From Planctomycetota bacterium (lineage in GTDB: Bacteria > Planctomycetota > Planctomycetia > Pirellulales > UBA7805), in the NCBI GenBank assembly GCA_021413705.1, contig JAIOPX010000048.1, positions 1 to 63,915 of the forward strand: 63,915 bases of DNA, in the 5' to 3' direction. The stretch's first letter is position 1. Each line of letters starts with the position of its first letter. Below, in pieces: positions 41,644 to 51,955 of the stretch. The notes under the pieces are model-generated. The model made no database searches. It was not told where the DNA came from and saw nothing but the letters and a program-made list of their open reading frames with translations. Both the position numbers and the translations under genes were made by a program.

Positions 41644-44600
41644 GTGAGTACCGTAGCATCCGGGATGGGTATGTTGCGAGGTCGCTATTCCTTCCGCACG
41701 CGCAGTGCCTTTAGCCTCGTCGAACTGCTGGTGGTCATTGCGGTCATCGTCATTCTTATCGCATTATTGTTGCCGGCCATCGGCATGGCGCGGGGCAATG
41801 CGCGGGCCAAGCAATGCGCCAGTAATCAAGTCCAGATTTGGAATGGTTGGACACGGGCCAACAGTCGTGACACGCGGCACCCCATTCGTGGCAACCAGTG
41901 GACGCAGCGCGTCTCGACGTATCTCGAAGGTGGAACCGAAGTCTTTTTTTGCCCGGATGATACCGGGCACACCCTGTCTTCCAGCTATGCTTTTAACGCG
42001 CATGCCTGGCGTTTTGCCGCCCAGGATTCAGGGCGGATTGTGCTGCTGGACTACAAGGAAACCGAGGCTCTGATCGTGGGTCGAACTTTGGCCCAGCTTG
42101 ATGTCTGGACCGTGCAACAGGCTCCGCGGCATTTTCAGAAACAAAACGTCACTTTTTTCGATGGTCATGCCGACGCCTTTGAGCCGCGCAAAATCGATCC
42201 GCGCTACTGCGATTACTTTGTGCGCTATTGGCGTCCCTTTGCGGATTCCAACATCAACCTGCTCGGTTGCGTCAACTCCGGAGATCCGCTGGTAACGCCC
42301 CCCAGTTCGAGTACGACGACCGGAGGCACCACGGCAGTCAGCACGACCACCGGCGGCACGACGACCGGGGGAACCACCACGGGCGGCACGACCACAGGGG
42401 GCTCCACGACTGGCGGAAGCACGGCCGACCTGGCCATCGACAAGAACGATTCCGTCGATCCCATAGCAGAAGGCGCACAGCTCACCTACACGATGACGGT
42501 GACCAATAACGGTCCCAGTCCTGCGACCAACGTCATCGTGACCGACCCTTTGCCGGCTGGCCTGACCTACGTTTCGTCCACTGCCAGCCAGGGGAATACG
42601 AACGCCAATGGCACCACGGTGACGGCCGCGCTGGGAACTATAGCCAACGGATCGTCGGCCACGGTCACGATTGTGGCCACGGTCAACGCGGGCACCGGGG
42701 GCTCGCAACTGAGCAACACCGCCACGCTATCGGCTTCCAGCACGACCGATCCGGTTCCATCGAATGACACTTCGACGGAAACGACTTGGGTGACGGTCAA
42801 CCCCTGTAATCCCCCGACTGTACCCCCCGAAACGCAGAAGTCGATGGAGTGGTTGATTCGGCACCAATTGGCTGGCGGCAATTGGTCGTTGCAGCATTCG
42901 TTGGCTGCTGGGTGTGGCGGTGCTTGTCCCAACGACGGAGCGACGGGGTTCGATATAGCAGCCACAGGTTTAGCCGTGCTCCCTCTGATGGCTGCCGGAC
43001 ACACTCCCGGCAGCGGTTCCCAATTCAGCGACAATGTCTGTCGAGCGCTGCAGTATTTGATCGCCAGGCAGGATCCAGGAACGGGAATCATTGGCCCAGA
43101 AGGGGACGGCGGGAAGGGCTATTTGTACAGTCACTTGATTGCCACATTGGCATTATGTGAGGCCACAGTGCTTGCCGAGGATGTTCAAAACAGTGGTGGG
43201 TGTCCGCCAAGCGCCTCAACGACCGGAGGAACTTCGGGTGGAACCACTACGGGAGGAGGAGGCCCGTCGTGCGCGCTTACGGCTCAGGCGCTTCGTCAGG
43301 CCTGTCAATTGGCCATCAATTACTGCGTCAGTTCTCAAGATCCCGTGCAGGGGGGGTGGAAATACAACGTCAATACGGGAACCTCTCCTGAGCAAAGCGA
43401 TACCTCGCACCACGGCTGGGGTATTAAGGCGCTAAAAGCCGGGCAACTGGCTGGCGTCGCTCCGCCCGCAAGCGCTTTCACGAAAGCCAGCCAGTTCCTG
43501 GACTTGGTAGAGGAACCTTCGACCAAAGTCTTTGACCCCCAGTTCGGCTCGTATTTGGGACAATACAAATACTACACGGGAGGGATTGCGCCCTACGGCG
43601 CCATAGCTCCGAACACCACTGCGATTGGATTGTTAAGCCGAGTCTACCTTGGCGCTCCTCCCAAGCATTTGGTGATTAACAACTGGACCAGTGGACGGGT
43701 GCCGGTGGCCGGGGCGGTGTACTACAACTTTTATATGACCCAGTTGCTTTATGCCGTCGGCGGGCAGAGATGGTCCGAATGGAAGCCGCTGATGGACCAG
43801 CTTCTGCAAGGGAGTCAGGCGGTAGGTGGGCATGTGGATGGTAGTTGGTATTGGAGCGGTAGCACGTTGAATCCGGTCGGCGGCGGACAAGGGGGCTGGG
43901 GCGATGCTCCGTGGAACGGATATGGCGGCCGTCATTATTGCACGACCCTTTCTCTGTTGAGTATGGAGCAGAATTTTTCTCGGCTGAAGTTAGGAGGTGC
44001 TTTCGGCGGCGGCAGCGGAAACATTCAAGTTTATGCCGGCATTGACCAAACGGTCAGCCAGCCCAATCCCGCGAATCTCAACGGCACCGCCTGGGGAGGG
44101 GTGGGCAACATCACGCACACCTGGAGCAAGCTGACCGGGCCAGGGAACGTGACGTTTGGTTCGCCCACGAACTTGCAAACTACGGCTGCGTTTAGTGCCG
44201 TGGGAGACTACGTGCTGCGACTAACTGCCAGCGACGGTACGGCCACCTCGACATCCGACATCAATGTGCATTATGTGGTTGATAGCAAGGCTCAGTATGT
44301 CCGCATCCGAAAACCGATCAGCGGATATGTTACTCTCGCTGAAGTGCAGGTTATTGAAACAGGAACGAACGCCAATCTTGCCGTTGCAGGAACGGCCACT
44401 CAAGTATCCACAGCTTCCGGGCGTGTGGCCCAGAGGGCTGTCGATGGCTTACCAGGATTGACCGCCGCCAGCAATAGCATTTCGCAAACGGCCATTTCCG
44501 CTACTCCCTGGTGGATGGTCAACCTGGGCGCGAAAAAGCAAATTAGTTCCATCGTGATCTTGAACCGTTCGGATTGCTGCCACGATTGGATCGAGAATGC

Positions 44601-44718
44601 CACGCTTGAGACATTCGCCGAAGATCCGATTGCAAATCCCACCGCTACGCCGCTTTATTCGACCACCATTAGTCAAACGGCGCCCGGAACCACCATGACT
44701 TATCAAGTTCCGCAATAG
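41644..44718 (+). CDS. Giant modular pseudopilin (H-X9-DG type) with DUF11, cyclase-like, PKD-like and discoidin-like domains
   Basis: 1024 residues from the GTG at 41644, set by AAGGAG seven bases upstream. A prepilin-type N-terminus ([20 protein letters not shown]) has Ala rather than Gly before the cleavage point. The pilin-like head ends with [14 protein letters not shown], an exact H-X9-DG signature. A Thr/Gly linker follows (about 230-262, TTTGGTTTGG units), then a DUF11 repeat ([16 protein letters not shown]), then a squalene-cyclase-like toroid (about 400-770, [16 protein letters not shown]). After that come a PKD-like Ig domain ([14 protein letters not shown]) and a C-terminal F5/8-type discoidin domain ([17 protein letters not shown]). 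The design suggests a pseudopilus-tip or surface-displayed binding protein. Two LRR lipoprotein genes follow at once. Confidence 0.88.
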   Translation: MSTVASGMGMLRGRYSFRTRSAFSLVELLVVIAVIVILIALLLPAIGMARGNARAKQCASNQVQIWNGWTRANSRDTRHPIRGNQWTQRVSTYLEGGTEVFFCPDDTGHTLSSSYAFNAHAWRFAAQDSGRIVLLDYKETEALIVGRTLAQLDVWTVQQAPRHFQKQNVTFFDGHADAFEPRKIDPRYCDYFVRYWRPFADSNINLLGCVNSGDPLVTPPSSSTTTGGTTAVSTTTGGTTTGGTTTGGTTTGGSTTGGSTADLAIDKNDSVDPIAEGAQLTYTMTVTNNGPSPATNVIVTDPLPAGLTYVSSTASQGNTNANGTTVTAALGTIANGSSATVTIVATVNAGTGGSQLSNTATLSASSTTDPVPSNDTSTETTWVTVNPCNPPTVPPETQKSMEWLIRHQLAGGNWSLQHSLAAGCGGACPNDGATGFDIAATGLAVLPLMAAGHTPGSGSQFSDNVCRALQYLIARQDPGTGIIGPEGDGGKGYLYSHLIATLALCEATVLAEDVQNSGGCPPSASTTGGTSGGTTTGGGGPSCALTAQALRQACQLAINYCVSSQDPVQGGWKYNVNTGTSPEQSDTSHHGWGIKALKAGQLAGVAPPASAFTKASQFLDLVEEPSTKVFDPQFGSYLGQYKYYTGGIAPYGAIAPNTTAIGLLSRVYLGAPPKHLVINNWTSGRVPVAGAVYYNFYMTQLLYAVGGQRWSEWKPLMDQLLQGSQAVGGHVDGSWYWSGSTLNPVGGGQGGWGDAPWNGYGGRHYCTTLSLLSMEQNFSRLKLGGAFGGGSGNIQVYAGIDQTVSQPNPANLNGTAWGGVGNITHTWSKLTGPGNVTFGSPTNLQTTAAFSAVGDYVLRLTASDGTATSTSDINVHYVVDSKAQYVRIRKPISGYVTLAEVQVIETGTNANLAVAGTATQVSTASGRVAQRAVDGLPGLTAASNSISQTAISATPWWMVNLGAKKQISSIVILNRSDCCHDWIENATLETFAEDPIANPTATPLYSTTISQTAPGTTMTYQVPQ

Positions 44719-44773
44719 GTTCTGTTGCCCGCACGACATGCGAGTCCATCGTCAGCCCTGTGGTCGGAAGACC

Positions 44774-45265
44774 ATGCTTTACCGACCGCGGCATTGGCAA
44801 TTGAATTGCTGCTGGCTTGCAATTTGTATTGCAGGGTGCTGCTGCGGGTGTACGTTCACCTCGGGGTCGCTCAAGGATCGGGTAGTCGGCCATGGCGGCA
44901 CCGTCACCGACTCTGACGAGGGATTGCTGATTGACTTGGCGAAGTCCAAGTTTACGGATGCCGATTTGGCGACCTTGGGCGATCTCGGCGGTGTCCATGC
45001 GATGGTACTCCGAAAAACTGCCGTAACGAATCAGGGCCTTGTGTATTTGAAGTCTGCCCGCCGTCTGGCGACGCTCGATCTCTCCAATACGCAAATCACC
45101 GATGCCGGACTTCAATCCCTCACATCACTTTCGCAACTGCACGATTTGGTGTTGCTGGGTTGCGAGGTATCTGAGGATGGCGTAGCCAAGTTGAAGCAGG
45201 CGATGCCCAATGTTGAAATTGCTTGCGATGCACCCTGGACAGCCACAGCGAAAGGCAACCCATGA
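44774..45265 (+). CDS. Leucine-rich-repeat lipoprotein, first of two
   Basis: 163 residues from the ATG at 44774 (a weak GGAAG upstream); an ATG at 44738 is the alternative. The N-terminus has a Cys-rich hydrophobic segment (CCWLAICIAGCCCGC) that can serve as a lipobox (IAGC). The rest is an LRR of the cysteine-containing/RNI type: FTDADLATLGDLGGVHAMVL, LATLDLSNTQITDAGLQSL. LRRs bind proteins. The stop overlaps the next start (ATGA), so both LRR proteins are made together, and the gene begins 55 bases after the pseudopilin stop. Confidence 0.8.
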   Translation: MLYRPRHWQLNCCWLAICIAGCCCGCTFTSGSLKDRVVGHGGTVTDSDEGLLIDLAKSKFTDADLATLGDLGGVHAMVLRKTAVTNQGLVYLKSARRLATLDLSNTQITDAGLQSLTSLSQLHDLVLLGCEVSEDGVAKLKQAMPNVEIACDAPWTATAKGNP

Positions 45266-45837
45266 AGGCCCGGTTCAAGTCACGTTTTACGCTTACATGC
45301 CTCGTGGCAGCCACCATTGCGATGATGGGATGCCAGTCCGAGACCCATACCGGCGCCACCGCTGGGGCCGGTAGCGGGAACGCTCCCACGGTCGTGGCGA
45401 ATAACCCCCCGCCCGCCATTGCCCTCGATCCTCGATCCGTGGAGAAAATGACCGATTACGAGAAGAAAATCATCGCCCTGGGGGGGCGTCCCAGGCTGCA
45501 CTTGGACTTCTCGGGATCGAAGTTGACGGACGATGACTTGGCGAACCTGGAAGCGCTAGCGATGGTTACCAGCATGGATTTGTCCTACACCAACATCACC
45601 GACAAGGGTATCGAGCACCTCAAGAAGTATCCTCAGTTGGAGAAGCTGACCATTGTCTCGGCGCCCATTACGGACGCTTCCATCGAGCATTTCAGAGCGA
45701 TGAAGAACCTGTGGGTGGTGGATCTGGATGGAACTAAAGTAAGTCAGGCAGGAGGGATGCAGTTGATCAAGCTGCTGGCTCCCCGCGCGAACGAGCGTCT
45801 CTACCGGCCCAAGGCCGGACGTCCGCCGAGGAACTGA
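45262..45837 (+). CDS. Leucine-rich-repeat lipoprotein, second of two
   Basis: 191 residues from the ATG at 45262, inside the preceding stop. The signal peptide ends with a lipobox, IAMMGCQS, so the protein is probably anchored by lipid. A Gly/Ala/Pro linker (about 24-52) leads to three or four LRR units (LTDDDLANLEALAMVTSMDL, ITDKGIEHLKKYPQLEKLTI, FRAMKNLWVVDLDGTKVS). The C-terminus is basic (ERLYRPKAGRPPRN). It shares the LRR pattern with its neighbour and presumably arose by duplication. A likely terminator follows at 45906-45959. Confidence 0.85.
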   Translation: MKARFKSRFTLTCLVAATIAMMGCQSETHTGATAGAGSGNAPTVVANNPPPAIALDPRSVEKMTDYEKKIIALGGRPRLHLDFSGSKLTDDDLANLEALAMVTSMDLSYTNITDKGIEHLKKYPQLEKLTIVSAPITDASIEHFRAMKNLWVVDLDGTKVSQAGGMQLIKLLAPRANERLYRPKAGRPPRN

Positions 45838-46249
45838 ACCGTTTTTCACCGATGACTTTTGCCATCCTCGTTGTTGCTGTTCGCGGTTCTCCCTGTGTAT
45901 TTTCTAAAACCGTTCGATCGGCCAGCGAGCCCCATCGCTAAACAGCAAGAACGGTTTTTGCGTGCCGTAGGACTCGTCCGCCGTCCAGGGATTTGGCGAT
46001 TTATTGTTGAACGGAATCGCCAGGGTGGATGACCTTACTGAGCGGCCACTCCGCCCCCCGTCAATACACTACGCATCAGGTTGCATGCGACGATGTCTGC
46101 GGGTAAAATCAATCCCCATACGAAGGCACTCCGTAGGGGCGGAGCGTCCTGCGGATGGCGATGGATTTCCGCCCATCCGTTCTTGCGCGACAGCCAATTT
46201 GTTTCTCAAAAAAATAAATTGTCGCCTTACTCGAAAAAATGGTGGATCC
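45838..46249 (+). other. Intergenic region before the second pseudopilin
   Basis: Besides the probable terminator it holds a GC-rich inverted segment near 46120-46160 (CACTCCGTAGGGGCGGAGCG). An upstream extension of the next gene's frame (from 46004) shows no protein character. The AT-rich stretch 46205-46245 may contain the promoter, but no clear boxes are seen. Confidence 0.4.
45906..45959 (+). terminator. Probable terminator after the LRR lipoproteins
   Basis: AAAACCGTTC (45906-45915) pairs with GAACGGTTTT (45949-45958) around an inner AGCGA/TCGCT hairpin, and the sequence continues in T. The loop is large, so confidence is moderate. Confidence 0.55.
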
Positions 46250-48274
46250 ATGGACGACACCTCTCTTCCGCAGAATCCGCCTCTTCCTGATCCTCACGAC
46301 GAAACCCAGCAGGATCCGGCGCTGCCCGGCCAACAAGATCGCTCTGAAACCGGCCCGGTGGGCTTTACGCTGGTCGAATTGTTGGTGGTTATTGCGGTGA
46401 TCGTGATTCTGGTCGCGCTCTTGTTGCCTGCCATCGGCATGGCGCGGGCAAACTCCAGGCAGAAGCAATGTGCGAGTAACCAACGGCAAATCTTTGCGGC
46501 CTGGTCGAGAGCGACCACTCGTGAACCCGTGCGCGGAGCGCAGTGGACGCAACGGATCAGCCAGTACATCGAAGGGGGCGCAGGCGTTTTGTACTGTCCT
46601 GACGACATTGAACATGCGGCGGCATCCAGCTATGCGCTGAACGACCACGCCTACAAGTTCACAGCGCCCGATGCCGGACGCATCGTCCTGCTGGACTATA
46701 AGCAGGTTGAAGCCAGTGTTGTCGGCAAGACGGTTGCGCAACTCACCACGGAGTGGCCGGCGCAACAAGCTCCGCGGCACTTCAGCAAAGAGAACGTGAC
46801 GTTCTATGACGGCCATGTGGACAGTTTTGAGCCTCGCAAGATCGATCCGAAATTTTGCGATTATTATGTCCGTTATTGGCGGCCCGTGGCCAACTCCAGC
46901 GTCAATCTCATCGGCTGCACCAACTCGGGCGATCCCGCGCCGACCATTCCGGGTGCCACGACTTCCGGGGGAACGACCGGGAGCACAGGATCCACCACAG
47001 CCGCCGCAACCACCACCACCACAACCACAACGACCGGGGGCAGCACGACAGGTGCGCCTGCCAGCGCCGATGTGGGTGTGACCCTGGCCGATTCAGCCGA
47101 TCCGGTGACAGCCGGCCAACAAGTGACGTATACGATAGTGGTCACCAACATTGGCCCCAGTTCGGCGACCGGTGTGACCATGACCTATTCAATTCCCAAC
47201 AACACCACGATCGTTGGTGCACCGACCACCACGGTCGGGGCGGTGAATGTGGCTGGTGGGACGACCGTTACAGGCACACTGGGAACCCTGGCCAGCGGCG
47301 CCAATGCCACGATCACTGTGGTGGTCAGCGTAAACGCCGGCGCTACGGGGCAATTGACTTCCACGGCCGTGGTGTCTACCGGAGTGACGGATCCTGTGTC
47401 TACCAATAACACTGCTACCCAGACGACAACCATTTCGGTTGCCGGCACAACAACGGGTGGAACGACCACAGGCGGGTCCCCTCCTGCTCCCTGCGATGTA
47501 CCGACGCTTGCTTGTGCGGCGGCAGACGCGGCCAACGGCCTGCTCGTCAAATATACCTTTGACGACCCGCTCGACCCGTGGGCCGATAGCGGCCCGAGCG
47601 CTCAATACGATTCAACCCCTAACGGCGGCGCCCATGTTGTTACGTTGGGCAATGGCAACAAGGTCGCCGATATGTTTCCGGACGGTACCGTGTCGTTCAG
47701 CCCGCAGATCATGAATTGCTTCACTACCAATTCGACGACCATGTGTGCCTGGATAAAATCGGATCAATGGTGGGTTCCGGGGAATCGGTGGTATCATTAC
47801 TGGTTCGCCAGCGATAATACCTGGTGCGTCGGCAAGGGGACACACTTCATCAATTTCCTGAGAAACACGGACGGCAAAGGCTTCAAACTGAACCCGCTCT
47901 ACAATTGCGGTGGCTGTTCGGAAGACTCCTGCTGCACGACGTGGTGTTCCTTTATGAAAATGCCGGGTGCCTCCGGTTGGGATGGCACGAGGGCTGGATA
48001 TATACCGACCAAGTCCGCTTACGAAAACTGGTCTCATTGGGCGTGGGTCAGGGATGCTGGCACGGGCCAACAGACGCTTTACGTCAACGGTGTTGCGAAA
48101 ATGTGGAACAACGCCAGCTATACGATCACTACATGTTGGGACGGTTCGACAACCTTCTGCAACTATGCAATTGGTACGCCCCCTTTGCATGGCTGGTGCG
48201 ATGATATGCGGATCTACAAGCGGGCCTTGAGCGTGGCCGAACTTGCCGGGCTGGCCGGAAGTCCTCCGGAATGA
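46250..48274 (+). CDS. Large modular pseudopilin (H-X9-DG type) with DUF11 and LamG-like domains
   Basis: 674 residues from the ATG at 46250 with GGTGG upstream. An unusually long leader (about 38 residues, acidic and proline-rich) precedes the prepilin motif [20 protein letters not shown]. The pilin-like head ends at [14 protein letters not shown], again exactly H-X9-DG. A linker rich in Thr, Gly and Ser (about 238-268) is followed by a DUF11 repeat ([16 protein letters not shown]), a second short TTTGG linker and a C-terminal LamG/concanavalin-like domain ([16 protein letters not shown] to [15 protein letters not shown]) containing many Cys. Head and DUF11 are paralogous to those at 41644, while the C-terminal module differs, so modules have been exchanged on a common pilin base. 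Confidence 0.88.
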   Translation: MDDTSLPQNPPLPDPHDETQQDPALPGQQDRSETGPVGFTLVELLVVIAVIVILVALLLPAIGMARANSRQKQCASNQRQIFAAWSRATTREPVRGAQWTQRISQYIEGGAGVLYCPDDIEHAAASSYALNDHAYKFTAPDAGRIVLLDYKQVEASVVGKTVAQLTTEWPAQQAPRHFSKENVTFYDGHVDSFEPRKIDPKFCDYYVRYWRPVANSSVNLIGCTNSGDPAPTIPGATTSGGTTGSTGSTTAAATTTTTTTTTGGSTTGAPASADVGVTLADSADPVTAGQQVTYTIVVTNIGPSSATGVTMTYSIPNNTTIVGAPTTTVGAVNVAGGTTVTGTLGTLASGANATITVVVSVNAGATGQLTSTAVVSTGVTDPVSTNNTATQTTTISVAGTTTGGTTTGGSPPAPCDVPTLACAAADAANGLLVKYTFDDPLDPWADSGPSAQYDSTPNGGAHVVTLGNGNKVADMFPDGTVSFSPQIMNCFTTNSTTMCAWIKSDQWWVPGNRWYHYWFASDNTWCVGKGTHFINFLRNTDGKGFKLNPLYNCGGCSEDSCCTTWCSFMKMPGASGWDGTRAGYIPTKSAYENWSHWAWVRDAGTGQQTLYVNGVAKMWNNASYTITTCWDGSTTFCNYAIGTPPLHGWCDDMRIYKRALSVAELAGLAGSPPE

Positions 48275-48776
48275 ACGCTTATTGCCGCTGGCCGAGGGAA
48301 TTTTCAGACTGAGTTTCTGCGCTGGCCTCGAAATAGCCTTGCATCATGTTGGGAGGAAAAACGGTGTCAGGTACCTTTTGCCGGAACGGCCCGGAGGGTG
48401 CTTCGCACAAAAGGTACCTGACACCCTTTTTCGAATCACGCAAGGCTATTGAGCGAATAAGAATATGACCATTGCCGCGCCTTAAAATGCTCCCGCGCTC
48501 TGCACCGGTGGTTGCAGTTGCAGCACTCAGCCCGCCGGCACGCTGCTTCCGCCCGATTCCACAACTTCATCGGCCGGCCAAGTTCCGCCACTTCCGGCAG
48601 GTGTCCGTGTGCCGCCGACGATCATCACGCGTCAGTGGCATGCCGACAGTGAAGCCACAACCGGGTCCGACGTACCGAATGATTTCGGGATCCGAGTCTA
48701 TGGCGAAGATGAGATCCTTTGTGTCGCCAAGACGCGTAGTCCATTCGTGAAAAACGCGGAGAATCGAGAGGTCTGC
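48275..48776 (+). other. Intergenic region containing a nested palindromic element
   Basis: It holds the element at 48332-48450. The remainder (48451-48776) has an open frame on the plus strand, but the protein-like part begins only at the ATG at 48777. No other gene is seen. Confidence 0.5.
48332..48450. repeat. Nested palindromic element with GGTGTCAGGTACC core
   Basis: The inner arms are GGTGTCAGGTACCTTTTG (48363-48380) and CAAAAGGTACCTGACACC (48408-48425), a perfect 18-base inverted repeat. The outer arms are AATAGCCTTGC (48332-48342) and GCAAGGCTATT (48440-48450), also perfect. The core sequence matches a REP type that I associate with REP-linked tyrosine transposases; no transposase is nearby. 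Confidence 0.9.
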
Positions 48777-49190
48777 ATGATGGCTTTCACATGCTCGAAG
48801 CCAGGTTGTGCCAGCCAAGGAAAGGCAGGCAGACCGGTGCTTTTCACTCGGGATCCTCAAGAATACTACGTAGGGTCAGGACGCGTGATGCAACCGAGTC
48901 TCGCCGATCTGGAAGCCGCCGAGACGAAAATTGTATGGGGGCCTCCGAATTGCCCTGTTTGTGGAAGCAATCAAAATACCAAGCCATACGTATTGCCCGA
49001 GGTGCAGCCTCGGTTGGCCAGGCTTGAGGACGAACTGAGGTGGTCGCGCGAGCAATTAAAGGCGGCTCGCGCCGCAGGCCACGATCTCTCGCCCGGCGCT
49101 CGTCCGCCGACCGTTATTTTCGACGAGATCAGTAGACTGCCGCAATTGTATCTCGTCCGGCAGACGCCTCCTGCGCCGGGCACCAAGTGA
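48777..49190 (+). CDS. Small zinc-ribbon-like protein of unknown function
   Basis: 137 residues from the ATG at 48777 with GAGAGG five bases upstream; the frame is open further 5' but without protein character. Two Cys pairs (FTCSKPGCASQ at about 6-10, PNCPVCGSN at about 60-65) could bind one zinc ion. Between them lies VLFTRDPQEYYVGSGRVMQP. The C-terminal half is a short amphipathic helix (LEDELRWSREQLKAAR) and a proline-rich end. I do not recognise the family. It converges with the RNase D gene. Confidence 0.55.
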   Translation: MMAFTCSKPGCASQGKAGRPVLFTRDPQEYYVGSGRVMQPSLADLEAAETKIVWGPPNCPVCGSNQNTKPYVLPEVQPRLARLEDELRWSREQLKAARAAGHDLSPGARPPTVIFDEISRLPQLYLVRQTPPAPGTK

Positions 49191-49218
49191 GCATTTCGAA
49201 TCCAAGCGACAAGTTGTT

Positions 49219-50412
49219 TTACCCGCGCGTCTCAAACTTCAGAGGCTGCTCGCTCTTGGGATTCGAGATTCTGATCGCCGTCTTCCCAGCCAAGAGATCG
49301 TCAATCAGGCTGCCGACTACTTCGGCCCGCCAGCCTTGCGCCAATGCCGGGGGCGGATCGTCGGGGTGGGCCATGTCCAGGCGGTAGGCAACCAGTTCGC
49401 GCACGTCGTTCGGGCCGCCCACCAAGCTGGCTGCCAGATCCGCCTCGCGGCAGATGCTTCCCAGCGCGGACGAAAGAAACTGACCCAGTAGATTGAGTTG
49501 CGGGGGCAATTCGCGTGGGGCGCGGCCGCGGGGCAAGTCCGATTCATTCACATCGAGGCCGCGACGGATGCTTTCCGCCAGGGCGGGCATCGCGTGCTTG
49601 AGATCTCCTCGCTCCATCCCGCGGATGTTGCGGATCGAGGCCAGGTCGTCGGATTGGCGCTTTGCCAATTCGACGATGAGATCATCGCGCAGCACACGGC
49701 GGACGGGAATATCGCGCCGCTCGGCCTCCGATTCGCGCCATTGCCACAGTTCGCGGACGATCGCTTTGCAGCGGGCGCTGAGACCCGAGATGCCCGAGGT
49801 CCTCCGCCAGCGATCGCGGCGATACCCTGCCACCACATCGTCGAGCCAGGCGGCCATTTCAGTCTGCAGCCACTCCATGCGACCCAGTCGCTCAAGCCGC
49901 TCACAGAGCCGATCGCGCATCGGCTCCAGAAAAATCACGTCCGTCAGAGCATATTGCATCTGCCGATCCGTCAGGGGTCGGCGCCGCCAGTCGGTGCGGG
50001 TTTCACCTTTTTGTGGCGACTGACCGAGGAGTTTTTGCACGAGAGAACTGTAACCCGCCGGATACTCTAAACCGACGAGTCCGGCGGCAATTTGCAAATC
50101 GAACAGGTTGGCCGGCGGGACGCCAATCGACGTGAGGCTGAATCCCACTTCCTCGCGACCCGCATGAACCAGCGACTGATGCTTGCCGGAACTCAACAGG
50201 TTCCAAAATGGCGTCAGGTCGCTCAGAACCATGGTGTCGATGACGGCCATCCTACCTCCGGCGGCCACTTGCACCAGGCAAAGCTGCGGGCGATAGGAAT
50301 GCTCGGAAACAAACTCCGTATCGAAGGCGATCGTCGGCTCGGACGCGATCCGCTCGCAAAGTTCCGCCAGTTGTGCCTCGGTGGTGACAAGATCGTATTT
50401 CACGCGGCGCAA
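49219..50412 (-). CDS. rnd: Ribonuclease D
   Basis: 397 codons from a TTG at 50412, with AGAAGG three bases upstream; a GTG at 50403 is the alternative. The DEDDy exonuclease domain is complete: Asp31/Glu33 in AFDTEF, Asp in LFDLQIAAGL, and YALTDVIFLEPM carrying the catalytic Tyr and Asp. An HRDC domain follows (about 210-290: ERRDIPVRRVLRDDLIVELA). A C-terminal half-domain ends near residue 390. RNase D trims tRNA and other structured RNA 3' ends. It follows the antiporter gene closely on the same strand, and the two are probably co-transcribed. Confidence 0.93.
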   Translation of the reverse strand: MRRVKYDLVTTEAQLAELCERIASEPTIAFDTEFVSEHSYRPQLCLVQVAAGGRMAVIDTMVLSDLTPFWNLLSSGKHQSLVHAGREEVGFSLTSIGVPPANLFDLQIAAGLVGLEYPAGYSSLVQKLLGQSPQKGETRTDWRRRPLTDRQMQYALTDVIFLEPMRDRLCERLERLGRMEWLQTEMAAWLDDVVAGYRRDRWRRTSGISGLSARCKAIVRELWQWRESEAERRDIPVRRVLRDDLIVELAKRQSDDLASIRNIRGMERGDLKHAMPALAESIRRGLDVNESDLPRGRAPRELPPQLNLLGQFLSSALGSICREADLAASLVGGPNDVRELVAYRLDMAHPDDPPPALAQGWRAEVVGSLIDDLLAGKTAIRISNPKSEQPLKFETRG

Positions 50413-50419
50413 ATGCCTT

Positions 50420-51955
50420 CTAGAGCAGGAATATCAAACAGGTAAGCGCCAACAAGGGCAACAATATGGTGAAGCTGTATTTAAGATAGCCAAAAAAGCT
50501 GGGCATTTTCACGCCCGCCCCTTCGGCCAGCGCCTTGACCATGAAATTCGGCCCATTGCCAATATAGGTCATGGCTCCCATAAAGACTGCGCCCAGGCTG
50601 ATGGCAGTCAGGATAAGAGAATCGATTTTGCCCCCCTCCACAGCCAGATCGCCCCCGGGGAGTGTTTTGGCGGTCTCAAAAAACACGATGTAGGTGGGCG
50701 CGTTATCCAGCACGGAGGAGAGCGATCCGGTGGCCCAATAAAACCGGGCCGGAGTCGTCAGCCCCAGCTGCGGGCCATGGACATGAAGAATTTGCAGGGC
50801 CGGTTGCATGCACAGGAAAATGCCCAGGAACAATGCCGCCACTTCGACAATCGCCGCATACGTGAATTGATTCTTCTGCCGAACCATATGGGAGCCTGCC
50901 ACAATGGAGATGCCCACCAGCAGCAGTTGGCAAATCTCGCGCAGGTAGAGCCAGGGATGCCAGTTGGTCCCAGGAAAAGCTTTGCTGGGGTCCAATAGCG
51001 CCACGCAGGCCACGATGGCCAACAGCAACGTGCCATTGAGTTGCCAGCCGGTAATCACCAGCCCGCGCACTCGCTTCTCGTCTTTGACGATGTCCTTCTG
51101 CTTTTCGCGCGGATAGTGATAGAGATGGTCCCAGAGGAAATAGATCACCAACAACATTCCGTTGACGAACAGCCACTCCTTCCACAGGCTGAGCGTCCAC
51201 AAGAAGGGAACGCCTTTAAGATAGCCCAGAAATAGAGGAGGGTCACCTATCGGCAGTAAGCAGCCGCCGCAGTTGCACACAATGAAAATAAAAATCACCA
51301 CGGTATGAGCGACGTGCTTCCGCTCCCGATTCGTTTCCAATAACGGCCTAATCAAGAGCATGGCCGCGCCGGTGGTGCCAATCAGGCTGGCAAGCAGCCC
51401 GCCGACGGCGAGGAAGGCGGTGTTGGTCAGCGGGCGAGCCGCCAGATCGCCTTCGATGCGAATCCCGCCGCTGATCGTATACAAACTGAACAGCAGCACA
51501 ATAAACGGCACATACTCTTGAAAGATCGCGTTGGAAAAGATGGTCCAAGCCAGTGGCCAATGCCAGCCACTGTCGGAGGGCTCGACCACATGGTGGGCCG
51601 GCCAATGACCATCGACCGCCGCTCCATGGGCAAGCAGGTAATACAATAGCGTAATCAGCCCCAGCCCTGCCGCCACGTAGAGCCGGTGCAAATTGCTTTC
51701 CCACCAATGCTGCGTGGCGGGCAACAGCGGAAGAATGGCGATGCAACCCAGGAGTATCACGAACGGTAATACCCAGATGACATGGGGCGCTTTGCCCGGG
51801 GCCGCGGCGGCCGCCACTTCGTGTGGGTGAACCACCAACTCGGTGCCGTGCTGAGGCCAACCAAGCCCCAGGGATACGGCATATCCAACAACGATTAGCG
51901 CGATGACGAGTGCGACACTTTTTCCGGCCGCGGGGCTATATCCTGCATGACTCAC
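50420..51955 (-). CDS. Sodium:proton antiporter (CitMHS/NhaD-like)
   Basis: 511 residues with about 12 membrane helices. Diagnostic segments are LIGTTGAAMLLIRPLLETN, CLLPIGDPPLFLGYLKGVPF, LSSVLDNAPTYIVFFETAK and MTYIGNGPNFMVKALAE. These belong to the putative Na+/H+ antiporters of the citrate-transporter superfamily, where the paired DNAPT and GNGPN motifs form the ion path. A His/Ala-rich loop (HPHEVAAAAAPGKAPH) lies after the first helix and is probably periplasmic. Role: sodium extrusion or pH control at the inner membrane. Start ATG 51955; RNase D follows directly. Confidence 0.88.
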   Translation of the reverse strand: MSHAGYSPAAGKSVALVIALIVVGYAVSLGLGWPQHGTELVVHPHEVAAAAAPGKAPHVIWVLPFVILLGCIAILPLLPATQHWWESNLHRLYVAAGLGLITLLYYLLAHGAAVDGHWPAHHVVEPSDSGWHWPLAWTIFSNAIFQEYVPFIVLLFSLYTISGGIRIEGDLAARPLTNTAFLAVGGLLASLIGTTGAAMLLIRPLLETNRERKHVAHTVVIFIFIVCNCGGCLLPIGDPPLFLGYLKGVPFLWTLSLWKEWLFVNGMLLVIYFLWDHLYHYPREKQKDIVKDEKRVRGLVITGWQLNGTLLLAIVACVALLDPSKAFPGTNWHPWLYLREICQLLLVGISIVAGSHMVRQKNQFTYAAIVEVAALFLGIFLCMQPALQILHVHGPQLGLTTPARFYWATGSLSSVLDNAPTYIVFFETAKTLPGGDLAVEGGKIDSLILTAISLGAVFMGAMTYIGNGPNFMVKALAEGAGVKMPSFFGYLKYSFTILLPLLALTCLIFLL

